Shown: in pieces, positions 18,243-29,197 of the stretch | How positions within the stretch are numbered: the first letter of the stretch is position 1 | How the letters are laid out: every line of letters starts with the position of its first letter | Assembly: GCA_016706845.1 (NCBI GenBank) | Contig: JADJIV010000005.1 | Span: 62,001 to 126,000 of the forward strand | Reading direction: 5' to 3' | DNA from: PNOJ01 sp016706845 | Lineage (GTDB): Bacteria > Krumholzibacteriota > Krumholzibacteriia > LZORAL124-64-63 | Length of the DNA: 64,000 nucleotides | Position numbers and translations under genes: made by a program | Notes under the pieces: generated by a model | The model's input: the letters and a program-made list of their open reading frames with translations, nothing else | Told to the model about the DNA's origin: nothing | The model's database searches: none

Positions 18243-18256
18243 CCGAAAATGCTTCG

Positions 18257-18793
18257 TCATTTGTCCGTGCCGCTGACCAGGGCCTGCAGAACCTCGTCCG
18301 TCAGATCGACGTCGGCGTCGATGTACAGCGTGGTCAGCGAGGCGGCGTCCACGATGATGCCGTAGCCCTGCTCCTTGCCGATCCGCTCGGCGATGAGCTT
18401 CACCTGGTCGATGATGGGCTGGATCTTGGCCTTGTACTCGCTCTCGGCGCGGCCCTCGAGGCCCTGCCGGAACTGGTAGTAGTCGGCCTTCTGGCTCTCG
18501 AATTCCTGCATCTTCGCGCGCAGGGCGTCCTCCCCCAGCAGCATCCGCTGGCTCTCGATCTGCTCGGCCGCGCGCTGCAGGTCCTTCTCGCGGTCGCTGA
18601 TGTCCTGCTCCAGGCCCTGCAGGAACTTCTGGTACTGGGCCTGCGCGTCGCGGGCCGCGCCGTACTCCTGGACGATGCGCTCGGAGTCCACCACCGCCAG
18701 CGGCTTGGCTTCCTTGGCGGCGGCGCCCAGAGGCGACAGCAGGCAGGCCAGGCCCAGTGCGACGGCGACGCGGTTCAACGGGATGCGTTTCAT
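18257..18793 (-). CDS. skp: OmpH/Skp-like periplasmic chaperone
   Basis: Carries unfolded outer-membrane proteins to the Bam complex. The 178 residues have a cleavable signal peptide (hydrophobic VAVALGLACLLSPLG, cut near AAAKE), then VVDSERIVQEY, a long charged coiled coil (about residues 50-140, the tentacle hairpin), and a C-terminal beta segment YGIIVDAASLTTLYIDADVDLT. GGAGG lies 5 bases before the ATG. The gene follows bamA by 37 bases, the standard bamA-skp-lpxD order. Confidence 0.93.
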   Translation of the reverse strand: MKRIPLNRVAVALGLACLLSPLGAAAKEAKPLAVVDSERIVQEYGAARDAQAQYQKFLQGLEQDISDREKDLQRAAEQIESQRMLLGEDALRAKMQEFESQKADYYQFRQGLEGRAESEYKAKIQPIIDQVKLIAERIGKEQGYGIIVDAASLTTLYIDADVDLTDEVLQALVSGTDK

Positions 18794-18830
18794 GATACCT
18801 CCGGCGCCGAGGGGCGCGTTGTCCGGCTGC

Positions 18831-21134
18831 CTAGAAGAAGGTGCCGAAGTTGAAGTGCGGCTCCCAGCCGGCCCCGCCGGCGCGATCGAACCCGTAGCCG
18901 TAGTCGAAGCCGATGGTGCCCATCATGGGCACCTCCACGCGCACGCCGAAGCCGGCGCCCTTGCGCAGGTTGGTGAAGTCGGCCTCGGTGAAGCTGTTCC
19001 AGGTGTCGCCCTGATCGACGAAACCTAGCAGCTGGACGGCCTTCGTCAAGGGATAGAGGATCTCGGCGTTCATGATCGTGTAGAAGCGCCCGCCGATGAA
19101 GCCGGGGTTGCCGCGGGGCACGACTTCCAGGTCCCGGTACCCCCGCAGCGGGTAGATCCGGTTGCCGCCGAGGCGGAACTTCTCGTAGTCCGGCACGCCG
19201 TCGGCCGTGTTCAGGCCCACGATCAGGCCCAGCGAGGTGCGCAGGTTCAGGGCGAAGCCCCCGGGCAGCTTCTGGAAGTAGGACTGCTTCAGCTCGTGCT
19301 TGTGGTAGTCGATCTCGCCGCCGAGCGCGCCGCCGGACAGCTCGGCGCTGTAGGTGGTCTTCGACCCCTGCGTCGGGAAGAAGGGGTTGTCGGTGGAGTT
19401 GCGCGACAGGCTCAGGGTGACCGAGCTCTTGGTGCGCGGCCAGTCGACCTCGTCGAGGCGCTCGTAGGGGAAGCCGTCGGCGCCGATCTGGTCCTCGAGC
19501 ACGTCGAGGTAGTTCACGTAGGCCGAGCTGAAGTTCGACAGGCGCGTCTCGGACAGCTCGTAGCGCAGGCCGACCCGCGAGTAGCGGGTGCCGGGGATGC
19601 GCCGCCCGAGGCGCAGGGCGAGGCCCTTGACGCGGCTCTCGTAGAAGTCGTCGAAGTTGTACTGGTAGCGGTCGAAGAGGTCGACCCCGACCAGCGTCGG
19701 GGTGCCGCGGAACCAGGGCTCGGTGAAGTTCAGGTCGACGTAGCGCTGCCGCGAGCCGAACTGCCAGGCCACGCCCAGGTTCTGGCCCCGGCCGCGGAAG
19801 TTCGTCTCCTGGACCTGGATGAAGCCGGTGGCCGAGGTCTGGGCGCTGTAGGCCATGCCGAAGGAGAACTGCCCGGTCTGCTTCTCCTTGACCTTCATCA
19901 CCAGGTCGATGTCGCCCTCGGTGTCCGCCGGCGCGAAGTCGACCTGCACGTCCTCGAAGAAGCCCAGCTGGAAGATGTCCCGCTGCGACAGGCCGACCAG
20001 GGAATTGCTGAAGACGTCCCCGGGGAAGACCTGCATCTCGCGCAGGACCACCGCGTCGTGCGTCTTGAGGTTGTCGACGACCTGCACGTTGCGCACGCGC
20101 GCCGGCGAGCCCTCCTGGAAGCGGAAGGTGAGCCCGACCACCTGCTCGCGGATGTGCCGCTCCGGCTCGATCGTGATGTAGATGTAGCCGGAATCCCAGT
20201 ACAGCGAGTGCAGGGCCTGCAGGGTCTCCTGGTACTCGCCCTCGCGGAAGATCTGCCCCTTCTCCAGCGTGATCAGGCGCGCGACGGCGATGTCGTCGTA
20301 GACGACGTTGCCCTCCCAGTTCACGTCGCCGACGCTGTAGAGCGGGCCCTCGGTGACGCGCAGGGTCAGGTCGACCTTCTCGCGGTCCTCCACGAATTCC
20401 AGCTCGTCGGCGTCGACCGTCGCGTCGAGGTAGCCGTGGTCCTGGTACCAGGCGACGATCCGCGCCTTGTCCTCCTCGAACTGCTGCTTCTTGAAGGTGG
20501 CGCTCTTGAGGAAGCCGCCCGTGGACTGCTTCATCTGCTTGCGCAGCTGCTCGTCGGTGAAGACCGCGTTGCCCTCGAACTCGATGCGGCGGGCCTTGAT
20601 CTTGCCGCCCTCGTCGATCGTCACCACGACCGTCTCGAGGTTGCCGGCGTCCACCGTCGAGGAGTCGAGGTGGGCGGCCATGCTGTAGTAGCCCTTCTCC
20701 TGGTAGAGGGCGCGCAGCGGCTCCAGCTCGCGGGTCAGGACCGCGGGGTTGGCGAATTGCCCCACCGCCGGCGGGTACGCCGCGCGCAGGTCCTCCTCCT
20801 TGACCTTCTTGTTGCCGCGGAACTCCACCTGCCGGATGCGGGGGAACTCCTGCAGGTTGATCGTGAGCCGCACGCCGGCCGGTTCGTCCTGACGGTAGAC
20901 CCGCACGTCGGCGAACTTGCCGGTGGCGAAGAGGTTGCGGATGGCCGCGGCCACCAGGTCGGGCGAGTACTCGCGTCCCGCCTCCAGCTCCGACCAGGAC
21001 GTCACCTGGAGCGCACCGACGGTCCGGGCGCCGGCCACGTCGATGGCGGTGATCGGGACGGCCGCGGCCGCACCCGTCAGGCAGACGGCGGCGATCGCCA
21101 GGGCGCACGCGCGCAGGGTCCAGTGGAGATTCAT
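18831..21134 (-). CDS. bamA: Outer membrane protein assembly factor BamA
   Basis: Central insertase for beta-barrel outer-membrane proteins. The chosen start (21134) gives 767 residues with a signal peptide ending AAAAVP. Five POTRA domains (about residues 30-430) follow with repeated VEFRGNKKVKEEDLR- and IEFEGNAVFTDEQLR-type strands. The Omp85 barrel contains the conserved FTEPWFRGTP, SLSLSRNSTDNPFFPTQGS and RLGGNRIYPLRGYRD (lid-loop RGY-type motif) and a beta-signal ending in Phe (FNFGTFF). An in-frame start further upstream would add about 25 non-signal-like residues, so it was rejected. Confidence 0.97.
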   Translation of the reverse strand: MNLHWTLRACALAIAAVCLTGAAAAVPITAIDVAGARTVGALQVTSWSELEAGREYSPDLVAAAIRNLFATGKFADVRVYRQDEPAGVRLTINLQEFPRIRQVEFRGNKKVKEEDLRAAYPPAVGQFANPAVLTRELEPLRALYQEKGYYSMAAHLDSSTVDAGNLETVVVTIDEGGKIKARRIEFEGNAVFTDEQLRKQMKQSTGGFLKSATFKKQQFEEDKARIVAWYQDHGYLDATVDADELEFVEDREKVDLTLRVTEGPLYSVGDVNWEGNVVYDDIAVARLITLEKGQIFREGEYQETLQALHSLYWDSGYIYITIEPERHIREQVVGLTFRFQEGSPARVRNVQVVDNLKTHDAVVLREMQVFPGDVFSNSLVGLSQRDIFQLGFFEDVQVDFAPADTEGDIDLVMKVKEKQTGQFSFGMAYSAQTSATGFIQVQETNFRGRGQNLGVAWQFGSRQRYVDLNFTEPWFRGTPTLVGVDLFDRYQYNFDDFYESRVKGLALRLGRRIPGTRYSRVGLRYELSETRLSNFSSAYVNYLDVLEDQIGADGFPYERLDEVDWPRTKSSVTLSLSRNSTDNPFFPTQGSKTTYSAELSGGALGGEIDYHKHELKQSYFQKLPGGFALNLRTSLGLIVGLNTADGVPDYEKFRLGGNRIYPLRGYRDLEVVPRGNPGFIGGRFYTIMNAEILYPLTKAVQLLGFVDQGDTWNSFTEADFTNLRKGAGFGVRVEVPMMGTIGFDYGYGFDRAGGAGWEPHFNFGTFF

Positions 21135-21295
21135 CCCGTCTTTCCGGTTCGAGGTCCGGGCAGCCGCGGAAAACCGGGGCATGTTAGCAGAGGGAGCGCG
21201 CCCCGGCAACAGCGCAGGGGCGCCGTCGGCGGTTCAACGCGCGGCCGACCGCGGGGTTCCCCCGAATGTGGACGCCGGCACCCCCGAACGCAAGA

Positions 21296-21318
21296 GCGGG
21301 GAGCCGCCGGCTCCCCGC
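21296..21318 (-). terminator. Probable intrinsic terminator after clpC
   Basis: A perfect 10-bp stem with a 3-base loop (GCGGGGAGCC / GGCTCCCCGC) lies 23 bases past the clpC stop. On the minus strand it is followed by TCTTGCGTT, a weak T-rich stretch. The rest of the 207-base gap before bamA shows no gene. Confidence 0.55.
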
Positions 21319-21341
21319 CCCCTATCCCGCTCTGGTCCGGG

Positions 21342-23822
<2,481 letters not shown>

Positions 23823-23887
23823 GCTCTCGCGCCTCCGTTCGCCGTACTGGCCGCCTAGCGGCGGGGGACCGTCCGGTCACCGCGCTC

Positions 23888-23893
23888 AATATA
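23888..23893 (-). promoter_or_regulatory. Candidate -10 element upstream of clpC
   Basis: A TATATT hexamer on the minus strand lies about 66 bases before clpC in a 154-base gap that is otherwise almost pure G+C. No convincing -35 is visible at 16-18 bases. No CIRCE- or CtsR-like repeat was seen. Confidence 0.35.
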
Positions 23894-23976
23894 CAGCAGG
23901 CCGCCCGCCGGGACCACCGGCGGGGGTGCTGCCGGTCGTTATCGGTCGGCGGGGGAACGGCTTGAGCGCGGTATGC

Positions 23977-24669
23977 TCAGGACACGCCTGCAGGAGACGC
24001 TGCCAGGCGCCCGTCGCGCAGTTCGAGGATGCGGTCGGCCCGGGCGGCCAGGGTCAGGTCGTGGGTCACCACGATCAGGGAGCTGCCCTCGTCGCGGCCC
24101 AGGGACAGCAGCAGGTCGGCCAGCTCGCGCCCCTTCTGCAGGTCGAGGTTGCCGAAGGGCTCGTCGGCCAGCACGAGCCGCGGCGCGTTCATGTAGGCGC
24201 GGGCCACCGCGACGCGCTGCTGCTCGCCGCCGGACAGCTCGCCCGGCAGGTGGTCGGCGCGGTCGGCCAGGCCCATCCGCGCCAGCAGCGCCAGCGCCCG
24301 CCCGGCCGCCTGCGCGCCGGAGTCGCCGCGCAGCCGCGCCGGCATCAGGACGTTCTCCAGGGCGGTGAAGTCCGGCAGCAGGAAGTGGAACTGGAAGACG
24401 AACCCGACGTGGGCGCGGCGCCAGTCGGCCCAGCCGTCGGGGCCCAGGCCGGTCAGCGGCTTCCCGTCGTAGAGCACCTCGCCGCCGGTCGGGGCGTCCA
24501 GCCCGCTGATCAGGTTCAGGAAGGTGCTCTTGCCGGCGCCGCTGGGGCCGATGATGGCGACGTTCTCCCCGGCCGCCAGCGCGAAGTCGCAGCCCTGCAG
24601 GACGGTCACGGCCCCCCCGGCGCGGGGGAAGCTCTTGTCCAGCCGGCGGGCTTCGAGGATGGGTGCCAC
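23977..24669 (-). CDS. lolD: LolD-type ABC transporter ATPase
   Basis: ATPase that powers extraction of lipoproteins from the inner membrane. The 230 residues have Walker A IIGPSGAGKSTFLNL, a Q-loop in FVFQFHFLLPDFTALENVLMP (the LPEFTALENV-type LolD/MacB signature), ABC signature LSGGEQQRVAVARA, Walker B LVLADEPFGNLD and the switch THD. GTG start at 24669. It follows the permease lolE by 10 bases, so the pair acts together. Confidence 0.93.
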   Translation of the reverse strand: MAPILEARRLDKSFPRAGGAVTVLQGCDFALAAGENVAIIGPSGAGKSTFLNLISGLDAPTGGEVLYDGKPLTGLGPDGWADWRRAHVGFVFQFHFLLPDFTALENVLMPARLRGDSGAQAAGRALALLARMGLADRADHLPGELSGGEQQRVAVARAYMNAPRLVLADEPFGNLDLQKGRELADLLLSLGRDEGSSLIVVTHDLTLAARADRILELRDGRLAASPAGVS

Positions 24670-24679
24670 CGTCGCCTCT

Positions 24680-25930
24680 CTAGGTGTAGCGGATGATGTC
24701 CATGGGCCGCAGCCGGGCGGCCTCGCCGCTGGGCAGCAGCGTCGCCAGCAGGGTGATCACCAGCGCGGCCGCGGCCACGCCCAGGAAATCGCCCGCCTGG
24801 GCCACGACCGGCACGTGGTCCATGAAGTAGACGTCGCCGGGGATGCGGATGCCGACCTTGTCGAGGTACACGGTGCCCAGCCAGCCCAGCAGCGTCCCGA
24901 GCGCCGTGCCCCAGAAGCCCACGTAGCAACCCTCGAGCAGGAAGATCGTCTGGATCTGGCGTCTCCGCGCGCCCATCGACAGCAGGATGCCGATCTCGCG
25001 CCGCCGTTCGCCCACCATCATGGTCAGGATGCCCACGATGTTGAAGGCCGCGACCAGGATCACCAGCCCCAGCAGCACGAACATCATGACCTTCTCGTAG
25101 CGGACCCAGTCGAAGAGGTTGCGGTTCAGGGCGATCCAATCGTTGGCGGCGTAGTCGAAGGGGCCCAGCTCGGCGCGGATCGCCTCGCCGAGCGCGGGCG
25201 CCGCCATCATGTCGCGGGCGCGGACGCCGACCGCCGTGGCGCCCCCGGGCGCGTAGCCGAAGAACTCCTGCGCCGCCGCCAACGGCATGTAGACGAAGCG
25301 GGCGTCGAAGTCGTAGAGGCCGGTGTCCAGGAAACCGGCGACCACGAAGCGCCGGCTCTCGGAGGTGAGGTTCTTCAGGTCCAGCTCGCCGCGGGGCGCG
25401 GTGATCACCAGGGTGTCGCCCAGGCCCGCGTAGAGCGAGGCCGCCAGCTCGGCGCCCACGACCACGCCCGGCACGCCGGCGGCGCCGCGCAGGGCGCGCA
25501 GGCTGGCCTCGGGCGGCAGCAGGTGCCGCGACAGGGGCGTCACCGCCTCCTGCAGGTCGGGCTCGACGCCCCAGACCACGGCGGCGCGGTGCTGGGCCGG
25601 CACGCCGCGGCGGCCGAAGCTGGCGACCACCTCCTGGCGGACGAAGGGGGCGACGTTTTCGACGCCGGGCACGGCGCCGATGCGGTCCATGACCGCGCCC
25701 ACGTCCCGCAGGCCCTCGGGGCGGGTCGAGACGATCGTCACCATGGGCATGTTGTCGACGAAGGTGCGGCGCAGCTCGACGTGCAGCCCGTTCATGATGG
25801 CCAGCGTCAGGTCCAGGACCATGACGCCGATCGTGATGCCGGCGATGGCCGTGACCGTGACCCGGTTGACGAACCGGGAGCGGCGGCGGCTGCGCAGGTG
25901 GCGGCGGGCGATGTAGGCGGCGAAGCGCAT
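24680..25930 (-). CDS. lolE: LolC/LolE-family lipoprotein-releasing permease
   Basis: Inner-membrane permease of the Lol transporter. The 416 residues have an N-terminal membrane helix (TAIAGITIGVMVLDLTLAIM), a large periplasmic MacB-like domain (about residues 50-265), then three C-terminal helices (MFVLLGLVILVAAFNIVGIL, LLEGCYVGFWGTALGTLLGW and VAAAALVITLLATLLPS). The cytoplasmic loop VGERRREIGILLSMGARRRQI is typical of the family. It carries single LolC/E character, so a homodimer with LolD is likely. It lies 7 bases after lysS. Confidence 0.93.
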   Translation of the reverse strand: MRFAAYIARRHLRSRRRSRFVNRVTVTAIAGITIGVMVLDLTLAIMNGLHVELRRTFVDNMPMVTIVSTRPEGLRDVGAVMDRIGAVPGVENVAPFVRQEVVASFGRRGVPAQHRAAVVWGVEPDLQEAVTPLSRHLLPPEASLRALRGAAGVPGVVVGAELAASLYAGLGDTLVITAPRGELDLKNLTSESRRFVVAGFLDTGLYDFDARFVYMPLAAAQEFFGYAPGGATAVGVRARDMMAAPALGEAIRAELGPFDYAANDWIALNRNLFDWVRYEKVMMFVLLGLVILVAAFNIVGILTMMVGERRREIGILLSMGARRRQIQTIFLLEGCYVGFWGTALGTLLGWLGTVYLDKVGIRIPGDVYFMDHVPVVAQAGDFLGVAAAALVITLLATLLPSGEAARLRPMDIIRYT

Positions 25931-25937
25931 GGACGGC

Positions 25938-27413
25938 TCACTCCTCCGGGCGCATGGCCGGGAACAGCAGCACGTCGCGGATCGCGTGGCAGCCGGTGAA
26001 GAGCATGACCAGGCGGTCGAGGCCGACGCCCAGGCCGCCGGTCGGCGGCATGCCGATCTCCATGGCCTCCAGGTAGTCCTCGTCCATGACCTGGGCCTCG
26101 TCGTCCCCCTTGGCGCGCAGGACCATCTGGTCGGCGAAGCGGCGGCGCTGCTCGCGCGGGTCGTTCAACTCGGAGAACGAGTTGCAGATCTCGAACCCCG
26201 CCACGAAGCCCTCGAAGCGCTCGACCAGGGCCGGGTCGTCGCGGTGCCCCTTGGCCAGCGGCGACAGCTCCTTGGGGTGGTCCATCACGAAGGTCGGCTG
26301 GATGAGGGTCGGCTCGACCAGCTCGCCGAACATCGCGTCGAGGATCTTGTCGGCGCCCATCTCAGGGCGCACCGGCACGCCGAGGCGCTCGGCGTGGGCC
26401 CGGATCTCCTCGCGGCCGAGGCCGCGGAAGTCGACGCCGGTCCGCTCGCGCAGGCCGTCCAGGAAGCGCAGGCGCCGGAAGCCGCCGGAGAAGTCCAGCT
26501 CGTGGTCGCCGTACGCGATCCGGCCGTCGCGGCCGAACTTCGCGGCCAGCCGCCGCATGAGGGTCTCGAACAGCTCCATCATGTCGTGGTAGTCCCAGTA
26601 GGCCGCGTAGCACTCCATCATCGTGAACTCGGGGTTGTGGGTGCGGTCCATCCCCTCGTTGCGGAAGTCCTTGCAGAACTCGAAGACGCGCTCGAGGCCG
26701 CCCACGATCAGCCGCTTGAGGTACAGCTCGTCGGCGATGCGCAGGTACAGGCGCTGGTCGAGGGCGTTGTGGTGCGTCGTGAAGGGCCGCGCCGTGGCGC
26801 CGCCGTAGAGGGGCTGCAGGACGGGCGTCTCGACCTCCAGGAAGCCCCGGTCGATCAGGAAGCGGCGCACGTGGTCCAGCAGCGCCGAGCGGCGGCGGAA
26901 GCGTTCGCGGGACTCGGGGTTCATGATCAGGTCGAGGTGGCGCTTGCGGCTGCGCAGCTCCAGGCTCATGTCGTGGAACTTCTCGGGCAGGGGGCGCAGG
27001 GATTTGGCCAGCAGCTCCCAGGCGGAGACGTGCACCGTCAGCTCGCCGGTGTTGGTCCGGAAGAGCTTGCCGGAGACGCCGATCAGGTCGCCCAGGTCCA
27101 GCAGCTTCTTGAAGGCGTCATAGTCCTGCTCGCCCAGGTCGTCGCGGCGGGCGTAGATCTGGATGCGGCCCTCCCCGTCCTGCAGCGGCAGGAAGATGGT
27201 CTTGCCGGCGCTGCGCTTGGCCATGATGCGCCCGGCGATGCGGACCTCGGCGCCGGAGGCCGCCAGCTCCGCCTCGGCGGCGGCCAGGCCGGCGCTGGTG
27301 TGCGTCCGGTCGTAGCGGTACGGGTAGGGCTCGCCGCGCTCGGCGAGGGCCTCCAGCTTGCGCAGGCGCTCCTCGACCAGGCGGTGCAGGGGCTGCGGCT
27401 CGTTCTCGGACAC
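25938..27413 (-). CDS. lysS: Class II lysyl-tRNA synthetase
   Basis: Charges tRNA-Lys. The 491 residues have an OB-fold anticodon-binding domain (about 55-165, VRIAGRIMAKRSAGKTIFLP). The class II core contains motif 1 (RSALLDHVRRFLIDRGFLEVETPVLQ), motif 2 (FEFCKDFRNEGMDRTHNPEFT) and motif 3 (GLGVGLDRLVMLFTG). The GTG start at 27413 has GGAGG 6 bases upstream. Co-directional with prfB 17 bases upstream; the prfB-lysS pairing is widespread. Confidence 0.96.
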   Translation of the reverse strand: MSENEPQPLHRLVEERLRKLEALAERGEPYPYRYDRTHTSAGLAAAEAELAASGAEVRIAGRIMAKRSAGKTIFLPLQDGEGRIQIYARRDDLGEQDYDAFKKLLDLGDLIGVSGKLFRTNTGELTVHVSAWELLAKSLRPLPEKFHDMSLELRSRKRHLDLIMNPESRERFRRRSALLDHVRRFLIDRGFLEVETPVLQPLYGGATARPFTTHHNALDQRLYLRIADELYLKRLIVGGLERVFEFCKDFRNEGMDRTHNPEFTMMECYAAYWDYHDMMELFETLMRRLAAKFGRDGRIAYGDHELDFSGGFRRLRFLDGLRERTGVDFRGLGREEIRAHAERLGVPVRPEMGADKILDAMFGELVEPTLIQPTFVMDHPKELSPLAKGHRDDPALVERFEGFVAGFEICNSFSELNDPREQRRRFADQMVLRAKGDDEAQVMDEDYLEAMEIGMPPTGGLGVGLDRLVMLFTGCHAIRDVLLFPAMRPEE

Positions 27414-27430
27414 GGGGCCTCCTCGGCCGC

Positions 27431-28535
27431 TCAACGCGCGGCGCGGCTGGTCTGGCGCAGGTACGCATCGATGAAGGGCTCGAGGTCGCCGTCCAGGACG
27501 CCGACGGCGTTGCCCGTCTCCTGCTCGGTGCGGTGGTCCTTGACCTTCGTGTAGGGCTGCAGCACGTAGGAGCGGATCTGGCTGCCCCACGCGATCTCCA
27601 TCTTCTCGTCCTCGATCGCCGCGCGCTTCTGGCGCTCCTCCTCCAGCTTCCGCATGTACAGCTTCGCCCGCATCATCGTCAGGGCGCTCTCGCGGTTGCG
27701 CAGCTGGGAGCGCTCGCTCTGGCACTGGACCACCAGGCCGGTCGGCAGGTGGGTCATGCGCACGGCGCTGTCGGTCTTGTTGACGTGCTGGCCGCCCGCG
27801 CCGCTGGCGCGGAAGGTGTCGATCCGCAGGTCCTGCTCGTTGATCTCCACCTCGACCTCGTCCTCGATGAGCGGGAAGACGAACACCGAGGCGAAGGAGG
27901 TGTGGCGCCGGCTCTGCGCGTCGAAGGGCGAGATGCGCACCAGGCGGTGCACACCGGATTCGCTCTTGAGGTAGCCGTAGGCGAACTCGGACTTGATCTC
28001 CAGGATGGCGCTCTTGACGCCGGCCTCGTCGCCCGCCTGCAGGTCCAGGACCTCGAAGCCGAGCTTGTTGCGCTCCAGGTAGCGGCGGTACATGCGCAGC
28101 AGCATCTCGGCCCAGTCCTGGCTCTCGGTGCCGCCGGCGCCGGGGTGGATCTCCAGCAGGGCGCCGCGCGCGTCGTCGGGTCCGCTGAGCAGGAACTGGG
28201 ATTCCAGGCGGTCCAGCTGGCGGACCAGCTCGGCGACGCCTTCGCGGACCTCGCCCGCGACGCCCTCGTCGTCCTCCTGCTGGGCCAGTTCGGCCAGCAC
28301 GCCGAGGTCGGCCACGGCCGCTTCGGCCGCCGCGACCGGCTCGAGCCAGCTCTTGAGCACGCGCTGGCGGCGGGTCACCTGCTCGGCGGCCGCCCGGTCC
28401 TGCCAGAAGCCCGGCTCGGATTGCCGGTCCTGCAGGGTCGTGAATTCCGCCTGGAGCTGCGGGAGGTCAAAGCCCCTCCTTCAGACGCGCGAGGCGGTCC
28501 TGCTGGGCGCGGAGTTCGTCGAACTGCTCCTTCAT
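27431..28535 (-). CDS. prfB: Peptide chain release factor 2, with programmed +1 frameshift
   Basis: RF2 ends translation at UGA/UAA. The ATG at 28535 (AGGAGG 5 bases upstream) opens a 22-codon leader ending LARLKEGL, then an in-frame UGA at 28467-28469. Shifting +1 continues DLPQLQAEFTTLQD into the main body. That body has the stop-recognition SPF motif (RLVRISPFDAQSRR) and the peptidyl-hydrolysis motif GAGGQHVNKTDSAVRM. About 367 residues. The gene overlaps the coaE stop by 4 bases. Synthesis should be autoregulated by RF2 supply through the frameshift. Confidence 0.96.
28466..28480 (-). other. prfB: prfB programmed +1 frameshift site
   Basis: On the minus strand the slippery CTT TGA C is preceded directly by an AGGAGGGG Shine-Dalgarno-like stretch, the classical RF2 arrangement. 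Low RF2 lets the ribosome slip forward at CTT and bypass the UGA; high RF2 terminates after 22 codons. Unlike the other frame breaks here, this one matches a known regulatory device. Confidence 0.95.
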
Positions 28536-29197
28536 GTCCCCTCCTGGGGTGGCGCTGCGGGACTCCGCAACAGCGGCGCGCGGGCGGCGACCAGTTCGCG
28601 CACTGCGCGGCGCAGGTCCTCGGGTCCGCCCTCGTTGCGCAGGACGACGTCGGCGCGGGTGAAGGCGTCCAGCAGGTGGCGCTGGGCGTCGGCGCGGACG
28701 CGGGCCGCCGCGGCGTCGAGCCGGCCCGAGGCGGCCAGGCGGCTCACCCTGAGTTCCAGCGGGGCGTCGATCGCCACCACCAGATCCACCGGCCCGAACG
28801 GCGGAAGCAGAAAGTACACGGCTGCCTCGACAACTGCAAGGCCCGGCTCCCCGGCCGCCGCCTCGTGCTCCCGCAGGCGGGCCGCGATCCGCGCCGCCAG
28901 ACGCGGGTGCACCAGCGCGTCGAGACTTGCGAGCGCCTGCGGGTCGGCGAAGACGAGCCTGGCGACGGCGGCGCGGTCCACCTCCCCCGCGCGCACGACG
29001 CCGGCGCCCAGCGCGGCCGCCACGGCCGCCGGCATCCCCGGCTCGCGCAGCAGTGCGCGCCCTTCGGCGTCGGCGTCGACGACCAGCGCGCCCAGCGCGG
29101 CCAGCTCCGCGACGGCCAGGGACTTGCCGGCGCCGATCGGGCCGGTCACCACCCAGTGCAGCAGCCGTCGCCCGGCCGGGGCGTTCCGCTCAGCCAT
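28532..29197 (-). CDS. coaE: Dephospho-CoA kinase
   Basis: Last step of coenzyme A synthesis: phosphorylates the ribose 3'-OH of dephospho-CoA. The 221 residues start at ATG 29197. P-loop VVTGPIGAGKSLAVAELAALGA, then VVDADAEGRALL, DALVHPRLAARI, VVEAAVYFLLPPFGPVDLVVAIDAPLELRVSRLAASGRL, and a C-terminal RNEGGPEDLRRAV segment. It overlaps polA by 8 bases and prfB by 4. The C-terminal tail is slightly longer than usual. Confidence 0.93.
   Translation of the reverse strand: MAERNAPAGRRLLHWVVTGPIGAGKSLAVAELAALGALVVDADAEGRALLREPGMPAAVAAALGAGVVRAGEVDRAAVARLVFADPQALASLDALVHPRLAARIAARLREHEAAAGEPGLAVVEAAVYFLLPPFGPVDLVVAIDAPLELRVSRLAASGRLDAAAARVRADAQRHLLDAFTRADVVLRNEGGPEDLRRAVRELVAARAPLLRSPAAPPQEGT

Noticed and set aside
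18126..18256. A riboswitch or small RNA in the AT-rich gap between skp and lpxD
   Set aside because: No stem-loop architecture of a known riboswitch was visible; the AT-richness is explained by promoter-like hexamers.
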